From BJGV01 sp964194745 (lineage in GTDB: Bacteria > Pseudomonadota > Gammaproteobacteria > Burkholderiales > Nitrosomonadaceae): a stretch of DNA of 64,000 nt. The notes under the pieces were generated by a model. That model did not search any database and was not told where the DNA came from. It saw nothing but the letters and a program-made list of their open reading frames with translations. Shown here one piece after another: positions 46,199 to 55,419 of the stretch; the stretch's first letter is position 1; each line of letters opens with the position of its first letter. The position numbers and the translations under genes were made by a program. The stretch lies in the NCBI GenBank assembly GCA_965248035.1, contig OZ252054.1:496001-560000 (forward strand), given 5' to 3'.

Positions 46199-46616
46199 CC
46201 AGTGAAGTGATTAAACCATTATCTACTACCAACTCTTTTTGTTCATGTCATTGTGTAGCATCGAATAGCATCTAGTAACGTAGATACCTGTTTAAAATGG
46301 GTATTCCATTCTATTACCAGTAAGCCCGTATCATCTAGTATCACTCTGCAGCATCTAATCCTGTTGCAAATAGCTTCGATGATATGGTTATGCTGATGAG
46401 TTTCAACGTCTCCATAATCAATAGAGGTGTACATGTTCACTATAAGGTCTCTATGACTAACGATAAAATCCTTCCTGACGAAAATAATTACTGATTTAAC
46501 TTTCTTGTAACTTTTTCGTTTAAGTATCCGTATATACTTGATACATCTTATATTTTCAGCTTAGGACTAAGCTACTATATCTAATTCTAGTTAAGTCAGT
46601 TTAACGGAGGATAACC
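46199..46616. other. gene-free region
   Basis: 418 nt between metH and the amidotransferase gene. It contains imperfect repeats of AGCATC/TAGTA words (46255-46360), but no gene. The promoter of the next gene probably lies in its last 120 nt. Confidence 0.35.
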
Positions 46617-47468
46617 ATGTGCCGACTTGCTTTATATATGGGACCCGAAATTAAAATGGGTTCATTGGTTACGGAGCCAACACATTCGATAATCGTTCAA
46701 AGCTACCGAAGCAAAGAGCGCGAAGAACCACTCAATGGAGACGGATTTGGAGTTGCCTGGTATCCGCCCGACAAGGGTGAAGCGCCTACCGTATTCAAAT
46801 CGGTATCGCCAGCGTGGAATAATCAAACCCTTCTCAGTCTTTCCCGTGAGATCAACAGTCGTTGTATTCTTGCCCATGTCCGTGCGGCAACACCCGGATT
46901 ACCGCTGACACAGTTCAATTGTCATCCTTTCGCATGGAAACAATTTACATTCATGCATAATGGTGAAATTAGAGAATTCCAGACAGTTAAACGGCAGCTC
47001 CGGCGCAGTTTGTCGGATGCAAGCTATGCCTGGATGCAAGGCTCAACGGATAGTGAAACGATTTTTGCTTTGTTCGCAGATATTTACTCTTCCCTCAAGG
47101 GTGAGTCTTCAGCAGAAAAAATGGCAACAGCAGTATTGGCCACCATAGAATCAATTGAGTCACTACTTCAATCTGCTGGACATACAGCAGGATGTGATCT
47201 TAACTTGGTGGTGAGCGATGGACGGTCAGCTATTGTATCAAGGTACAGTACTGAAGGCACGACACCGAATTCACTGTATGTCCACACTGGTCACCGTTAC
47301 AGCTGCGAGGCTGGCAACACAAAACTCTTGCCTAGTGAAGAACCGACCGTGCTGGTGGCATCGGAGCCACTGACGCCGGATGCAAGCTGGCATTTGATTG
47401 AGCCCAACCACATTGTTGTGGTCAACGAATTGTTGGAGACAAATATTCGACCAGTGGGCCTCCATTAA
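46617..47468 (+). CDS. class II glutamine amidotransferase (YafJ-like)
   Basis: N-terminal-nucleophile amidase domain protein. 283 residues; the nucleophile is Cys2 (MCRLALYMGPE) after Met removal. The domain includes NGDGFGVAWYPPDKGE near 40-55, LAHVRAATPGLPLTQFNCHP and FTFMHNGEIREF. No synthase domain follows, so it resembles stand-alone YafJ/EgtC-like proteins; the substrate is unknown. The start has a strong GGAGG. Followed by an aldehyde dehydrogenase gene on the same strand. Confidence 0.85.
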   Translation: MCRLALYMGPEIKMGSLVTEPTHSIIVQSYRSKEREEPLNGDGFGVAWYPPDKGEAPTVFKSVSPAWNNQTLLSLSREINSRCILAHVRAATPGLPLTQFNCHPFAWKQFTFMHNGEIREFQTVKRQLRRSLSDASYAWMQGSTDSETIFALFADIYSSLKGESSAEKMATAVLATIESIESLLQSAGHTAGCDLNLVVSDGRSAIVSRYSTEGTTPNSLYVHTGHRYSCEAGNTKLLPSEEPTVLVASEPLTPDASWHLIEPNHIVVVNELLETNIRPVGLH

Positions 47469-47635
47469 CCGGCATAAACTCCGAAAATAATTGCAATGAT
47501 AGTAGTCGCGTAAACTCTTGCCAACACTGGACAAAACCTCCTCCAATAATCCTGTAATTATTGGCGATGTCACCGTGGATTATTCAGAGAATGTTAAAGT
47601 ACTCATTAATGAACTTAAAAAAATATTTGTGTGAT

Positions 47636-49051
47636 ATGACGAAAATAGCAGAAACAAAAGAAGTCCTATCATTGAACGTGAATTCACCGTTCGATGGTTC
47701 TCTAATTGAAACTATTCAGATGCAAACAGCTACAAATGTAGGAACTATGCTGGAAAAGGCAGCAGCACTTTTTAAAAATCGTGATGGTTGGAAGGAGCAT
47801 CATGAGCGTATAGCAATTTTGAAGAAATTGGCTTTGCTAGTGGAGGGAAAAGCAGAAGACTTTGCCATGCTAATTGCAAAAGAGGGAGGCAAGCCGCTGA
47901 TAGATGCACGTATTGAAGTCACCCGAGCGATCGATGGAATTCATCTTGCGACAAAAGAACTTCCCCGCATTATGCGCGGTGAAGAAATCCCAATGGGGCA
48001 TACTGCAGCATCTATCTGTAGAAAAGCCTATACCACCTATGAGCCGATAGGGGTTGTCGTGGCAGTAAGTGCTTTTAATCATCCACTAAATTTGATTATT
48101 CACCAAGTTGTTCCTGCAATTGCTGTGGGCTGCCCGATTATCGTGAAGCCTGCGTTAACCACACCACTAAACTGTATTCGTTTTGTAGAATTAGTGCACC
48201 GGTCTGGATTACCACAGGATTGGTGTCAGGTATGTGTGTGTGATAACGATGTAGCAGAGATATTGGTTACAAGCGAAAAAATTAATTTCTTTACGTTTAT
48301 TGGCTCTGCAAAAGTAGGCTGGCAACTAAAGAGCAAATTAGCTCCCGGTGTGCGCTGTGCATTAGAGCACGGTGGTGCAGCTCCAGTGATCGTTGATGAA
48401 ACAGCAAATTTGAATAAAACTATCCCATCATTACTCAAGGGTGGGTTCTATCATGCCGGGCAAGTATGCGTTTCTGTGCAGCGTGTGTTTGTTCAGGAGT
48501 CTATTATAGATGATGTAGCAGAACGTCTGTCAGTTGGTGCATCTAAACTAAAGGTAGGTGATGCCACAAAAGAGGATACTGAAGTTGGGCCATTGATTTT
48601 ACCTCGTGAAGTTGATCGAGTGGATGAATGGGTACAGGAAGCTATGAACGAGGGCGCAGAATTACTCACTGGTGGTAAAAAACTTAGTAATACGACTTAT
48701 GCTCCGACAATTATCCTTAATCCACCTATAGATGCAAAAGTATCTACTGAGGAAATCTTTGGTCCGGTGGTGTGTGTGTATTCATACACAGATCGCAAGG
48801 AGGCCATAGAACGTGCTAATAGCCTAAATGTGGCTTTCCAGGCAGCGGTCTATACCAGTGATTTGGATGTGGCTAATGATTGTATAAAACGTCTTGATGC
48901 AACAGCCGTCATGGTTAATGACCACACAGCCTTCCGTGTAGATTGGATGCCATTTGCAGGACGTCGTTCATCTGGTTATGGTATCGGTGGTATCGGCTAC
49001 ACCATGCATGACATGATTCAGCTTAAAATGGCTATCATTAACGAAGTTTGA
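47636..49051 (+). CDS. NAD(P)-dependent aldehyde dehydrogenase family protein
   Basis: 471 residues from ATG 47636 (MTKIAETKEVLSLNVNSPFD). ATGs at 47561 and 47609 are in frame but their translation looks non-homologous. Catalytic Glu is in LEHGGAAPVIVD and catalytic Cys in GGFYHAGQVCVSVQRVFV; cofactor segment AVSAFNHPLNLIIHQ; substrate end NDHTAFRVDWMPFAGRR. The GGFYHAGQVC variant and the DHTAFRxDWMPFAG tail place it in the glyceraldehyde-3-P/lactaldehyde-like ALDH branch. Substrate unknown. May be co-transcribed with the amidotransferase gene. Confidence 0.9.
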   Translation: MTKIAETKEVLSLNVNSPFDGSLIETIQMQTATNVGTMLEKAAALFKNRDGWKEHHERIAILKKLALLVEGKAEDFAMLIAKEGGKPLIDARIEVTRAIDGIHLATKELPRIMRGEEIPMGHTAASICRKAYTTYEPIGVVVAVSAFNHPLNLIIHQVVPAIAVGCPIIVKPALTTPLNCIRFVELVHRSGLPQDWCQVCVCDNDVAEILVTSEKINFFTFIGSAKVGWQLKSKLAPGVRCALEHGGAAPVIVDETANLNKTIPSLLKGGFYHAGQVCVSVQRVFVQESIIDDVAERLSVGASKLKVGDATKEDTEVGPLILPREVDRVDEWVQEAMNEGAELLTGGKKLSNTTYAPTIILNPPIDAKVSTEEIFGPVVCVYSYTDRKEAIERANSLNVAFQAAVYTSDLDVANDCIKRLDATAVMVNDHTAFRVDWMPFAGRRSSGYGIGGIGYTMHDMIQLKMAIINEV

Positions 49052-49327
49052 TTATGAACCATTAGCATGGTTTTGAGACCGAGATTGAATGTCCGCTTTG
49101 AGTCGAAAGCAGACGTTGATCTCGACGCAACAACAAGCAACTAAGTACAGCGCTGATGTGTTTCTCAACTTGTCTGACCCCCTTTGTCCCGCTTCTGTCT
49201 GCAAATACGTTCTGATAAAACTTGTCGTAAATAGCAGATAGCATGTAATTGCAAATGGATTGCAAAAATCAGGGATATTGGTTACAACCTAATGATTTTA
49301 CTTTACTTTATATGCTGGTGCGGCTGT

Positions 49328-50032
49328 CTACCAAGATGGCGGCGAGATATCAAAGCGCACGGCAAATTTAATAGCAAGCTCATCAAAAGCATCAATATCA
49401 TTACAAAAACGCTTGTACTCGAACAACATGCTCCACATTTCCTGGGTTCCAGCGATGTCATCGGCCGCTTTTCCTAAACTGGAAATGAAGCGATCAATAG
49501 CTGCCATCTCTGGTTTTGTTTGATCATGGGGTAATTGTGAAAAGAATTCAACAAGCTCCTTAAGTCCACTAGTAGCAGCACCATGTACACGGGAAAAATC
49601 CAGTATAGCGCCCTTAGACGAAGCGCACGCTTCCTGAACTGAAGCAATATCAGGCAAGGAGCCGCATACGATTTTTTGAGGCATCTCAAAAACAACACGG
49701 TCAGAATCTAGTTGCATCTTTTGCTGAGGAGTATCGGCAGAAATAGGTGCACCAAAGGTCTCTTCATGCCGCCTATCAAGACTGCTAAAGTTATCCTTCC
49801 GGCGAGTTCCCAGGTATAAATAAGCTAACAACTGCCAAATGCTTTCATCAACTAGCCCCGATTCTAGAGCGAGCTCAAGGTTCCGAATCGCTGATTCAAC
49901 TTCAGCAGAAGCCTGATTGAGCAAATCCCCTATGTTAGAGGGCAAGGTTTCGGGCTTAACCGATTCCTCAACATCAGAAGACGAAGCTTCTGGCACTGTG
50001 AAATCGAGGGTTAATATTTCCGTGTCTTTCAT
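49328..50032 (-). CDS. STAS-domain-like hypothetical protein
   Basis: 234 residues. The N-terminal Pro/Glu-rich stretch is followed by a helical segment (AIRNLELALESGLVDESIWQ, TPR-like) and a STAS-like alpha/beta part (ILDFSRVHGAATSGLKELVE, near 145-165, where Ser/Thr would be the phospho-site in anti-sigma antagonists). Such proteins recur in betaproteobacteria and may scaffold or regulate, but no partner kinase or sigma factor is in the window. Confidence 0.65.
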   Translation of the reverse strand: MKDTEILTLDFTVPEASSSDVEESVKPETLPSNIGDLLNQASAEVESAIRNLELALESGLVDESIWQLLAYLYLGTRRKDNFSSLDRRHEETFGAPISADTPQQKMQLDSDRVVFEMPQKIVCGSLPDIASVQEACASSKGAILDFSRVHGAATSGLKELVEFFSQLPHDQTKPEMAAIDRFISSLGKAADDIAGTQEMWSMLFEYKRFCNDIDAFDELAIKFAVRFDISPPSW

Positions 50033-50126
50033 AGTAATACAGATTATGACAGATATTCCAGTCGTTTTGTATCACTGTTGATGTAGCACCTTCTACTGCA
50101 AACTGAATAGATAGAATGTTGTCTGC

Positions 50127-52271
50127 TCAGCCTCTCACTCGGGTAATTCTTGCCACCTCATGAATATGCCTCAGACTGCGCATTAACTGTGCAAGATGCT
50201 GACGGTTACTAACCTGCAAGGTAAAATGCATGGTAGTATGGGCGCCATCGCTTTCCATGGAAATATTGTCAATATTAGATCCAGCTTCGGCTATACCTGT
50301 TGCAACCCTTGCCAACACACCGCGCTGATTAGCGACCACCATTTTGATGCTGGCTTCAAAAAGCCTAGTAATGTCTTGACTCCATGTTACGTCCAACCAG
50401 TTGTTCGAATTTTTGCGGTTTTTAGCAATTAATAGACAGTCATGTGTATGAATCACTAGCCCCTGGTTTTTCTTTATAAAACCAACAATTGGGTCGCCCG
50501 GAATCGGGTGACAGCATTTTGCAAATTGTACTGCCATGCCTTCAGTCCCAAGGATGGCGATAGCATTATTTGCCCCACGTGGCCTAGAGACAGCCTCTCC
50601 CGGTGTCGCCAAGCGCTTTGCCACCACAGCTGGTAAATGTTTTCCCAATCCCATGTCTGTTAGTAATTCTTTTTTTGATTTTGCACCGCTTTCCCGCGCA
50701 AGTTTCTCCCACTGCGCAGCACTTATAGTCTGTGGGTTAACATTAAATGACAACAATGCTTGATTTAGCAAACGTTTACCAAATTCGGCAGACTCCTCGA
50801 ATTGCATAGTCTTTAGAAAGTGACGAATATGCGTTCGTGCCTTGCTAGTGACCACGTAAGTAAGCCATGCAGGATTGGGTTCTGCATGCGATGCCGTAAT
50901 AATCTCTACGCGATCTCCACTCCTGAGCCTCGTTCGTAGCGACGCATTCTCTCCATTAATTTTTACAGCCACGCAGCAATTACCGATGTCGGTATGAACT
51001 GCATAGGCAAAATCTACGGCTGTTGAATCTTTGGGTAACATCAAAATTTTTCCCTGAGGGGTGCATACGTAAACCTCTCCTGGAAACAGATCAACTTTAA
51101 GGTGCTCTAGAAATTCTAAAGAATCGTCAGAATCACTAAGGGTTTCCAGTAAGCTTTGTAACCACTGATGGGTTCTCATATGTATGTCGTTTAGATCAGC
51201 ATCAGTGCTCTTATATAACCAGTGTGAGGCAACACCAGCCTCAGCAATCCGGTGCATCTCAGTGGTGCGAATCTGTACTTCAATGGGGGTGCCGTATGGC
51301 CCTAATAGCGTGCTGTGCAATGACTGGTAGCCGTTTGCCTTGGGAATCGCAATATAATCTTTAAACTTCCCAGGAATTGGATTGTACAGGCTATGAAGAG
51401 CACCAAGCGCAACGTAGCACGAGGGTATATTCTTGACGACGACACGAAACCCATAAATATCAAATATCTCGGAAAATGTGAGGTGCTTCTCCACCATTTT
51501 CTTGTAAATGCTATAGAGTTGCTTTTCTCGCCCGCTCACCTTTGTATCGAGCCCTGCTTTGTGAAAACATTGCCTGAAGGCATCAAGAATTTTCTTCAAT
51601 ACCTCTCGTCGATTACCACGCACTGCCTTGGTCGCCTTGGTCAAGACTCTGTAACGTGTTGGAAAAAGGTTATGGAAGCTAAGTTCTTGCAATTCCTGAT
51701 AAATATTGTTGAGACCTAGCCGGTTAGCAATCGGCGCATAAATCTCCATGGTTTCACGAGCGATGCGACGCTTTTTCTCAGACCTTATTGCTTTCAGCGT
51801 TCGCATATTATGGAGCCGGTCTGCTAACTTGATAAGAATGACCCGGACATCACGTGCCATTGCCAGCAGCATCTTACGAAAGTTTTCCGCCTGAGCATCC
51901 GCATGGGTCTGGAACTCAATCTTGTCAAGCTTAGAGACACCATCCACTAAATCCGCTACTACTTTCCCAAATCTATTGCTGATCTCAGATTTGGAGACGT
52001 GTGTATCCTCCATTACGTCATGAAGCAACGCTGCAGTCAGCGTCTGAGTATCCATGTGCAGCTTACCCAGTATGCTAGCTACCGCTAGAGGATGAGAAAT
52101 GTAAGGTTCGCCGGATTCTCTATATTGTCCGGAGTGCGCACTTTGGCTAAAAAGATAGGCATTTTGAATCTGAGAAACGTCTTCCGGCTTTAGATAACCA
52201 GATAATTCATGGAATAGGAATTCCGCGCCAGAGATTGCAGCAGAGAAATCCGGCAGGCTTTTTGCTCGCAT
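50127..52271 (-). CDS. spoT: bifunctional (p)ppGpp synthetase/hydrolase SpoT/Rel
   Basis: Makes and degrades the stringent-response alarmone. 714 residues from ATG 52271 (AAGGAA upstream); a GTG at 52310 would add 13 residues. The hydrolase HD motif is intact (AALLHDVMEDTHVSKS), the synthetase region has YHSL-type GYQSLHSTLLG and EVQIRTTEMHRIAEAGVASH, then TGS (VYVCTPQGKILMLPKDSTAV) and a C-terminal ACT domain (VVANQRGVLARVATGIAEAG). With rpoZ upstream, as in the gmk-rpoZ-spoT operon. Confidence 0.95.
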   Translation of the reverse strand: MRAKSLPDFSAAISGAEFLFHELSGYLKPEDVSQIQNAYLFSQSAHSGQYRESGEPYISHPLAVASILGKLHMDTQTLTAALLHDVMEDTHVSKSEISNRFGKVVADLVDGVSKLDKIEFQTHADAQAENFRKMLLAMARDVRVILIKLADRLHNMRTLKAIRSEKKRRIARETMEIYAPIANRLGLNNIYQELQELSFHNLFPTRYRVLTKATKAVRGNRREVLKKILDAFRQCFHKAGLDTKVSGREKQLYSIYKKMVEKHLTFSEIFDIYGFRVVVKNIPSCYVALGALHSLYNPIPGKFKDYIAIPKANGYQSLHSTLLGPYGTPIEVQIRTTEMHRIAEAGVASHWLYKSTDADLNDIHMRTHQWLQSLLETLSDSDDSLEFLEHLKVDLFPGEVYVCTPQGKILMLPKDSTAVDFAYAVHTDIGNCCVAVKINGENASLRTRLRSGDRVEIITASHAEPNPAWLTYVVTSKARTHIRHFLKTMQFEESAEFGKRLLNQALLSFNVNPQTISAAQWEKLARESGAKSKKELLTDMGLGKHLPAVVAKRLATPGEAVSRPRGANNAIAILGTEGMAVQFAKCCHPIPGDPIVGFIKKNQGLVIHTHDCLLIAKNRKNSNNWLDVTWSQDITRLFEASIKMVVANQRGVLARVATGIAEAGSNIDNISMESDGAHTTMHFTLQVSNRQHLAQLMRSLRHIHEVARITRVRG

Positions 52272-52288
52272 CGGGATTTCCTTAATTT

Positions 52289-52337
52289 TCCGTTTCTCTA
52301 ATTGACTCACAATCCCATTTCTCCAATTGACTCACAA
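52289..52337. repeat. imperfect tandem duplication at the spoT 5' end
   Basis: TCCGTTTCTCTAATTGACTC... (52289-52312) is followed directly by a near copy (52313-52337, 25 nt), differing by a few bases and one extra base. It duplicates the GTG-containing start region out of frame. Confidence 0.6.
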
Positions 52338-52460
52338 CGTAAACATATTGGGACGAGTAACATCCTTATAGTGTCGCTATACTATTCAAATAGAATATCT
52401 ACCCTTGGTTGCTAAATAGGTAGAATTATTTTTTTGCTAGATGCTCTACATTGTGTAAAA

Positions 52461-52667
52461 TTAAATATGTTCCCTGTTGAGAATTTCCAACCCCAGTTTT
52501 CCTTGAGCCAGCTCGCGCAAGGCAATTACTGTAGGTTTGTCGCGCGTAGACTCTATCATAGGGGGGCTTCCAATTGAAATTTGCCTCGCCCTAACTGTAG
52601 CTGCCAGAGTCATTTCAAAGCGGTTGGGAATTCTTTTCAAACAATCATCGACCGTAATCCGTGCCAT
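52461..52667 (-). CDS. rpoZ: RNA polymerase omega subunit
   Basis: Small RNA polymerase assembly subunit that also binds ppGpp. 68 residues: MARITVDDCLKRIPNRFEMT is the family N-terminus, ARQISIGSPPMIESTRDKP and VIALRELAQGKLGLEIL follow. Sits between gmk and spoT, in the conserved operon order. Confidence 0.95.
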   Translation of the reverse strand: MARITVDDCLKRIPNRFEMTLAATVRARQISIGSPPMIESTRDKPTVIALRELAQGKLGLEILNREHI

Positions 52668-52805
52668 GGCGATTCTCCAGATATGGTATTAAAATAAATG
52701 TATTCATAAAAAATAACAGTGGTGTGTCAAACATGCCAGCGTCAAGTCAAATAAAATATACGATAGCTATTTAAGAAATTATTAAATTGATTTCATAAAT
52801 AACAT

Positions 52806-53423
52806 TCATCCGAGCCGTGTTACTAAATCATGATGGCGAATAAGTTGCGCTGCCATTCTTAAACGCTCGGTCTGTACGACGCAAACTAGATCCCTAAGCG
52901 CCTTATCCAAATTCTCGTTGATAATAACATAGTCATATTCGCTCACGTGGCTGATTTCCTGACGTGCAGCAGCCATCCGCCGAGCAATCACCTCGTGGCA
53001 ATCCTGATTGCGATTTCTTAAACGGGATTCAAGTGCTTCTAGCGACGGCGGTAAAACAAAAATGCTAACCGAATTGGAAAAAATCCTACGCACTTGTTGT
53101 GCACCTTGACTGTCAATCTCAAGCAAAACGTCTTGTCCAGAATCTATAGCTTCGTTGATCCATTTTTGCGAGGTTCCGTAGAGATTCCCATAAATTTCCG
53201 CGCTTTCTAAAAATTCACCGTGTTTCAGCATCCGTTCGAAAATTTTACGCTCTACAAAATAATAATCGCGCCCTTCTACTTCTCCGAGACGCACTGATCT
53301 TGAGGTATATGAAACAGACAAACTTAAATCTATATCTGTCTGGAACAATGCTTTGGCCAGGCTAGTTTTACCAGTACCAGAAGGAGCACTAAGAATAAAT
53401 AGATTACCTAGTGTTGTTGTCAT
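52806..53423 (-). CDS. gmk: guanylate kinase
   Basis: Phosphorylates GMP to GDP. 205 residues from ATG 53423; GTG 53438 is an alternative with no better support. The P-loop is FILSAPSGTGKTSLAKAL near 8-25, GMP-binding motifs SVSYTSRSVRLGEVEGRDYY and GEFLESAEIYGNLYGTS are present. First of gmk-rpoZ-spoT on the minus strand. Confidence 0.95.
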   Translation of the reverse strand: MTTTLGNLFILSAPSGTGKTSLAKALFQTDIDLSLSVSYTSRSVRLGEVEGRDYYFVERKIFERMLKHGEFLESAEIYGNLYGTSQKWINEAIDSGQDVLLEIDSQGAQQVRRIFSNSVSIFVLPPSLEALESRLRNRNQDCHEVIARRMAAARQEISHVSEYDYVIINENLDKALRDLVCVVQTERLRMAAQLIRHHDLVTRLG

Positions 53424-53641
53424 ATTGAGTGCTCTCACAAATAGTTTGTATCACTTCTGCGCATTTTCCAACTTTAGCTTAGCACGCATATTTTGCATGC
53501 GGAATCAGCTATTAGTGCGCCAAGAATGGCAACAATGTTTGAGTTCATATAGTTCATTTTTCTGATAACAAAATTCCGCAGATGAACACTGCGAGATCTT
53601 TGTCTACTGATATTTGTTCCCGCCAAAACATCCTACCTGGA
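53424..53641. other. gap where kdsB would be expected
   Basis: About 220 nt with no ORF. In many betaproteobacteria the Trm112 gene is followed by kdsB (CMP-Kdo synthetase) and adk; here gmk follows. Confidence 0.45.
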
Positions 53642-53821
53642 TCAAACTTCTTCATCAGCAGGCAATTTACGAGCCTCGTCTTCTAACATCACTGGAATAC
53701 CATCTTTGATAAAGAAAGCGAGCCGATCTGCTTTGCAAATCAGTTCACGCTCAGACTTCCTATACAACAATGGACCCTTGCACAGTGGGCACACTAAAAT
53801 ATCTAACAGTTTTGCATCCAT
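53642..53821 (-). CDS. Trm112/YcaR family zinc-ribbon protein
   Basis: 59 residues, starting MDAKLLDILVCPLCKGPLLY; ends LPADEEV. The CPLC motif and a later Cys (ELICKADRLAFFIKDGIPVM) match the small Trm112-like family that in proteobacteria lies between lpxK and kdsB. Only three Cys are visible, so the zinc site may be incomplete, as is common in YcaR. Between exbD and gmk here; both LPS neighbours are missing. Confidence 0.88.
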   Translation of the reverse strand: MDAKLLDILVCPLCKGPLLYRKSERELICKADRLAFFIKDGIPVMLEDEARKLPADEEV

Positions 53822-54001
53822 GAATCATTTCCTCAATATTTTTAGTACCACTCCTAGATAGGCATACAACTATATTTAGATTTGCCATGCTCAATAATCA
53901 CTAGTTAATTTCTTGGTCGAACTACAAACCTAAGTTAATTGTAGGAGTTTCCTTTTCCTTATCACAATTGCACCTAGATTTCATCATCTAGCGAGGCAGG
54001 C
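53822..54001. other. gap where lpxK would be expected
   Basis: 180 nt between exbD and the Trm112 gene with no remnant of LpxK (about 330 residues) visible. Confidence 0.45.
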
Positions 54002-54427
54002 CTACTGCTTTTTACCTCGAGTTTCAGTCATAAAAGTGATGTGAATGTACCCAGCAAGGTGAGCAGCTTCCATTACAGAGATAACCGATTGATGTGTGGC
54101 ATTAGCATCGGCATTAATGACGATCACTGGATCCTGCTGGTCACCTGCAGCTGTACGTAATTCATCACTGAGTCCTTCCACATTATTGTATTTGACAGGT
54201 ATGCGATTGATCACATAACCACCGATAGAATTCACGGACACGTTAATCGTGTTGAGGCGATCAGAGGGTTTATCCGCTGTGGCTTGCGGCAAATTTATCT
54301 CCAGTTCGGAAAATTTTGAATATGTAGTGGTAATCATCAGAAATATTAGAATCACCAGCAACACGTCAATCATCGGGACTAAATTAATTTCCGGTTCTTC
54401 CTTTTGTCTGCCACGTTGAAAATTCAT
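54002..54427 (-). CDS. exbD: biopolymer transport protein ExbD
   Basis: Proton-channel partner of ExbB, energising outer-membrane import via TonB-like proteins. 141 residues: cytoplasmic MNFQRGRQKEEPEINLVPMI, one membrane helix with the essential Asp in LVPMIDVLLVILIFLMITTT (near 16-35), and a periplasmic domain. Directly downstream of exbB. In related genomes lpxK is next. Confidence 0.92.
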   Translation of the reverse strand: MNFQRGRQKEEPEINLVPMIDVLLVILIFLMITTTYSKFSELEINLPQATADKPSDRLNTINVSVNSIGGYVINRIPVKYNNVEGLSDELRTAAGDQQDPVIVINADANATHQSVISVMEAAHLAGYIHITFMTETRGKKQ

Positions 54428-54481
54428 TAGACGATTTAGCCGTACCTTAAAAGATAAATATGAACCGTTCCTACTATTAAA

Positions 54482-55093
54482 TCAAACCTTACGCTCACCG
54501 TGGACAGTCTCCACCAGTTTCAATGCCTGTAATTCCATTCCTACTACCATTGAATCGACTTTAGCACGGAAATAACGGTAAGAAATCATGCTTGGAATCG
54601 CTACCAAAATACCATATGCAGTATTGTAAAGCGCTACAGAAATACCATGAGCAAGCTGCGCCGGATTATTGCCCTCAGTGGGGGAATTGGAGCCAAAAAT
54701 TTCAATCATACCGATTACGGTTCCAAATAATCCCAGTAGCGGGCTCATGGAAGCAATGGTGCCCAGAGTGGTCAAATAACGGTCAAGACCATGAGAAACA
54801 GCACGACCAGCTTCTTCAATAGATTCTTTCATGACTTCGCGTGTGCTTTTGACATTCTTCAACCCTGCTGCAAATACCTGCCCCAAAGGTGAATGGGAGT
54901 GCAGACGCACGAGCATGTCTGTACTCACACCACGCTCCCGACATTCCCGAATCACTTTGGACAGCAAGCCTATCGGAATCACTGTACTTAAGCGTAAGGC
55001 CCATACTCGTTCGCCGATAATACCAACAGCGATGATAGAAGCTAGAATAATCAGCCAGATTGGCCAGCCAGCGGCTTGAATCAAAGCATACAA
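54482..55093 (-). CDS. exbB: MotA/TolQ/ExbB proton channel family protein
   Basis: Three-helix proton channel subunit. 203 residues: helix 1 near 10-28 (PIWLIILASIIAVGIIGERV), then a cytoplasmic loop, helix 2 and 3 with LTTLGTIASMSPLLGLFGTV and ISVALYNTAYGILVAIPSMI. Paired with exbD. Could power TonB-like transport or another envelope machine; no tonB is adjacent. Confidence 0.92.
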   Translation of the reverse strand: MYALIQAAGWPIWLIILASIIAVGIIGERVWALRLSTVIPIGLLSKVIRECRERGVSTDMLVRLHSHSPLGQVFAAGLKNVKSTREVMKESIEEAGRAVSHGLDRYLTTLGTIASMSPLLGLFGTVIGMIEIFGSNSPTEGNNPAQLAHGISVALYNTAYGILVAIPSMISYRYFRAKVDSMVVGMELQALKLVETVHGERKV

Positions 55094-55419
55094 ATAATAT
55101 TCTCCTCGGTGACCCAGATAAAAATTAGAGTCATAATGTATCGTGCCTACGTGTTTTCAGCAAGGACGAAAGCATTTTATTGGTCAAAGGAATGATGTTT
55201 TTTCTTGTCCACAATTACTGTGGATAAGTTTGTGGTTAGTTTGTAAATATAACGATTAAGTCACCCACTCACAACAGTATTTTCTAATTCGATTAATTTC
55301 TGACATATAATTTATCTATTTAATATCATATAGATATATATTTTACCAGGCTTCACATGAGTTTGCTCAATGCAATAATGCAATTTTGTTTCAAATGTGG
55401 ATCATTGTAGAATATCAAG
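55094..55419. other. divergent exbB/xseA intergenic region with DnaA boxes
   Basis: 326 nt between divergent genes. It contains a DnaA-box pair (55205-55227) and about 230 nt that is paralogous to 27447-27680. Promoters for both genes are expected here. Confidence 0.5.
55205..55227. promoter_or_regulatory. DnaA-box pair upstream of xseA
   Basis: TTGTCCACA (55205-55213), five bases, TGTGGATAA (55219-55227), then GTTTGTGG. One box is perfect and one has a single change. Same spacing and flanks as the copy at 27447-27469. Confidence 0.5.

Noticed and set aside
46243..46440. Possible gene fragment (65 codons, minus strand)
   Set aside because: Repeats of AGCATC/TAGTA words explain the frame; no family match or start signal.
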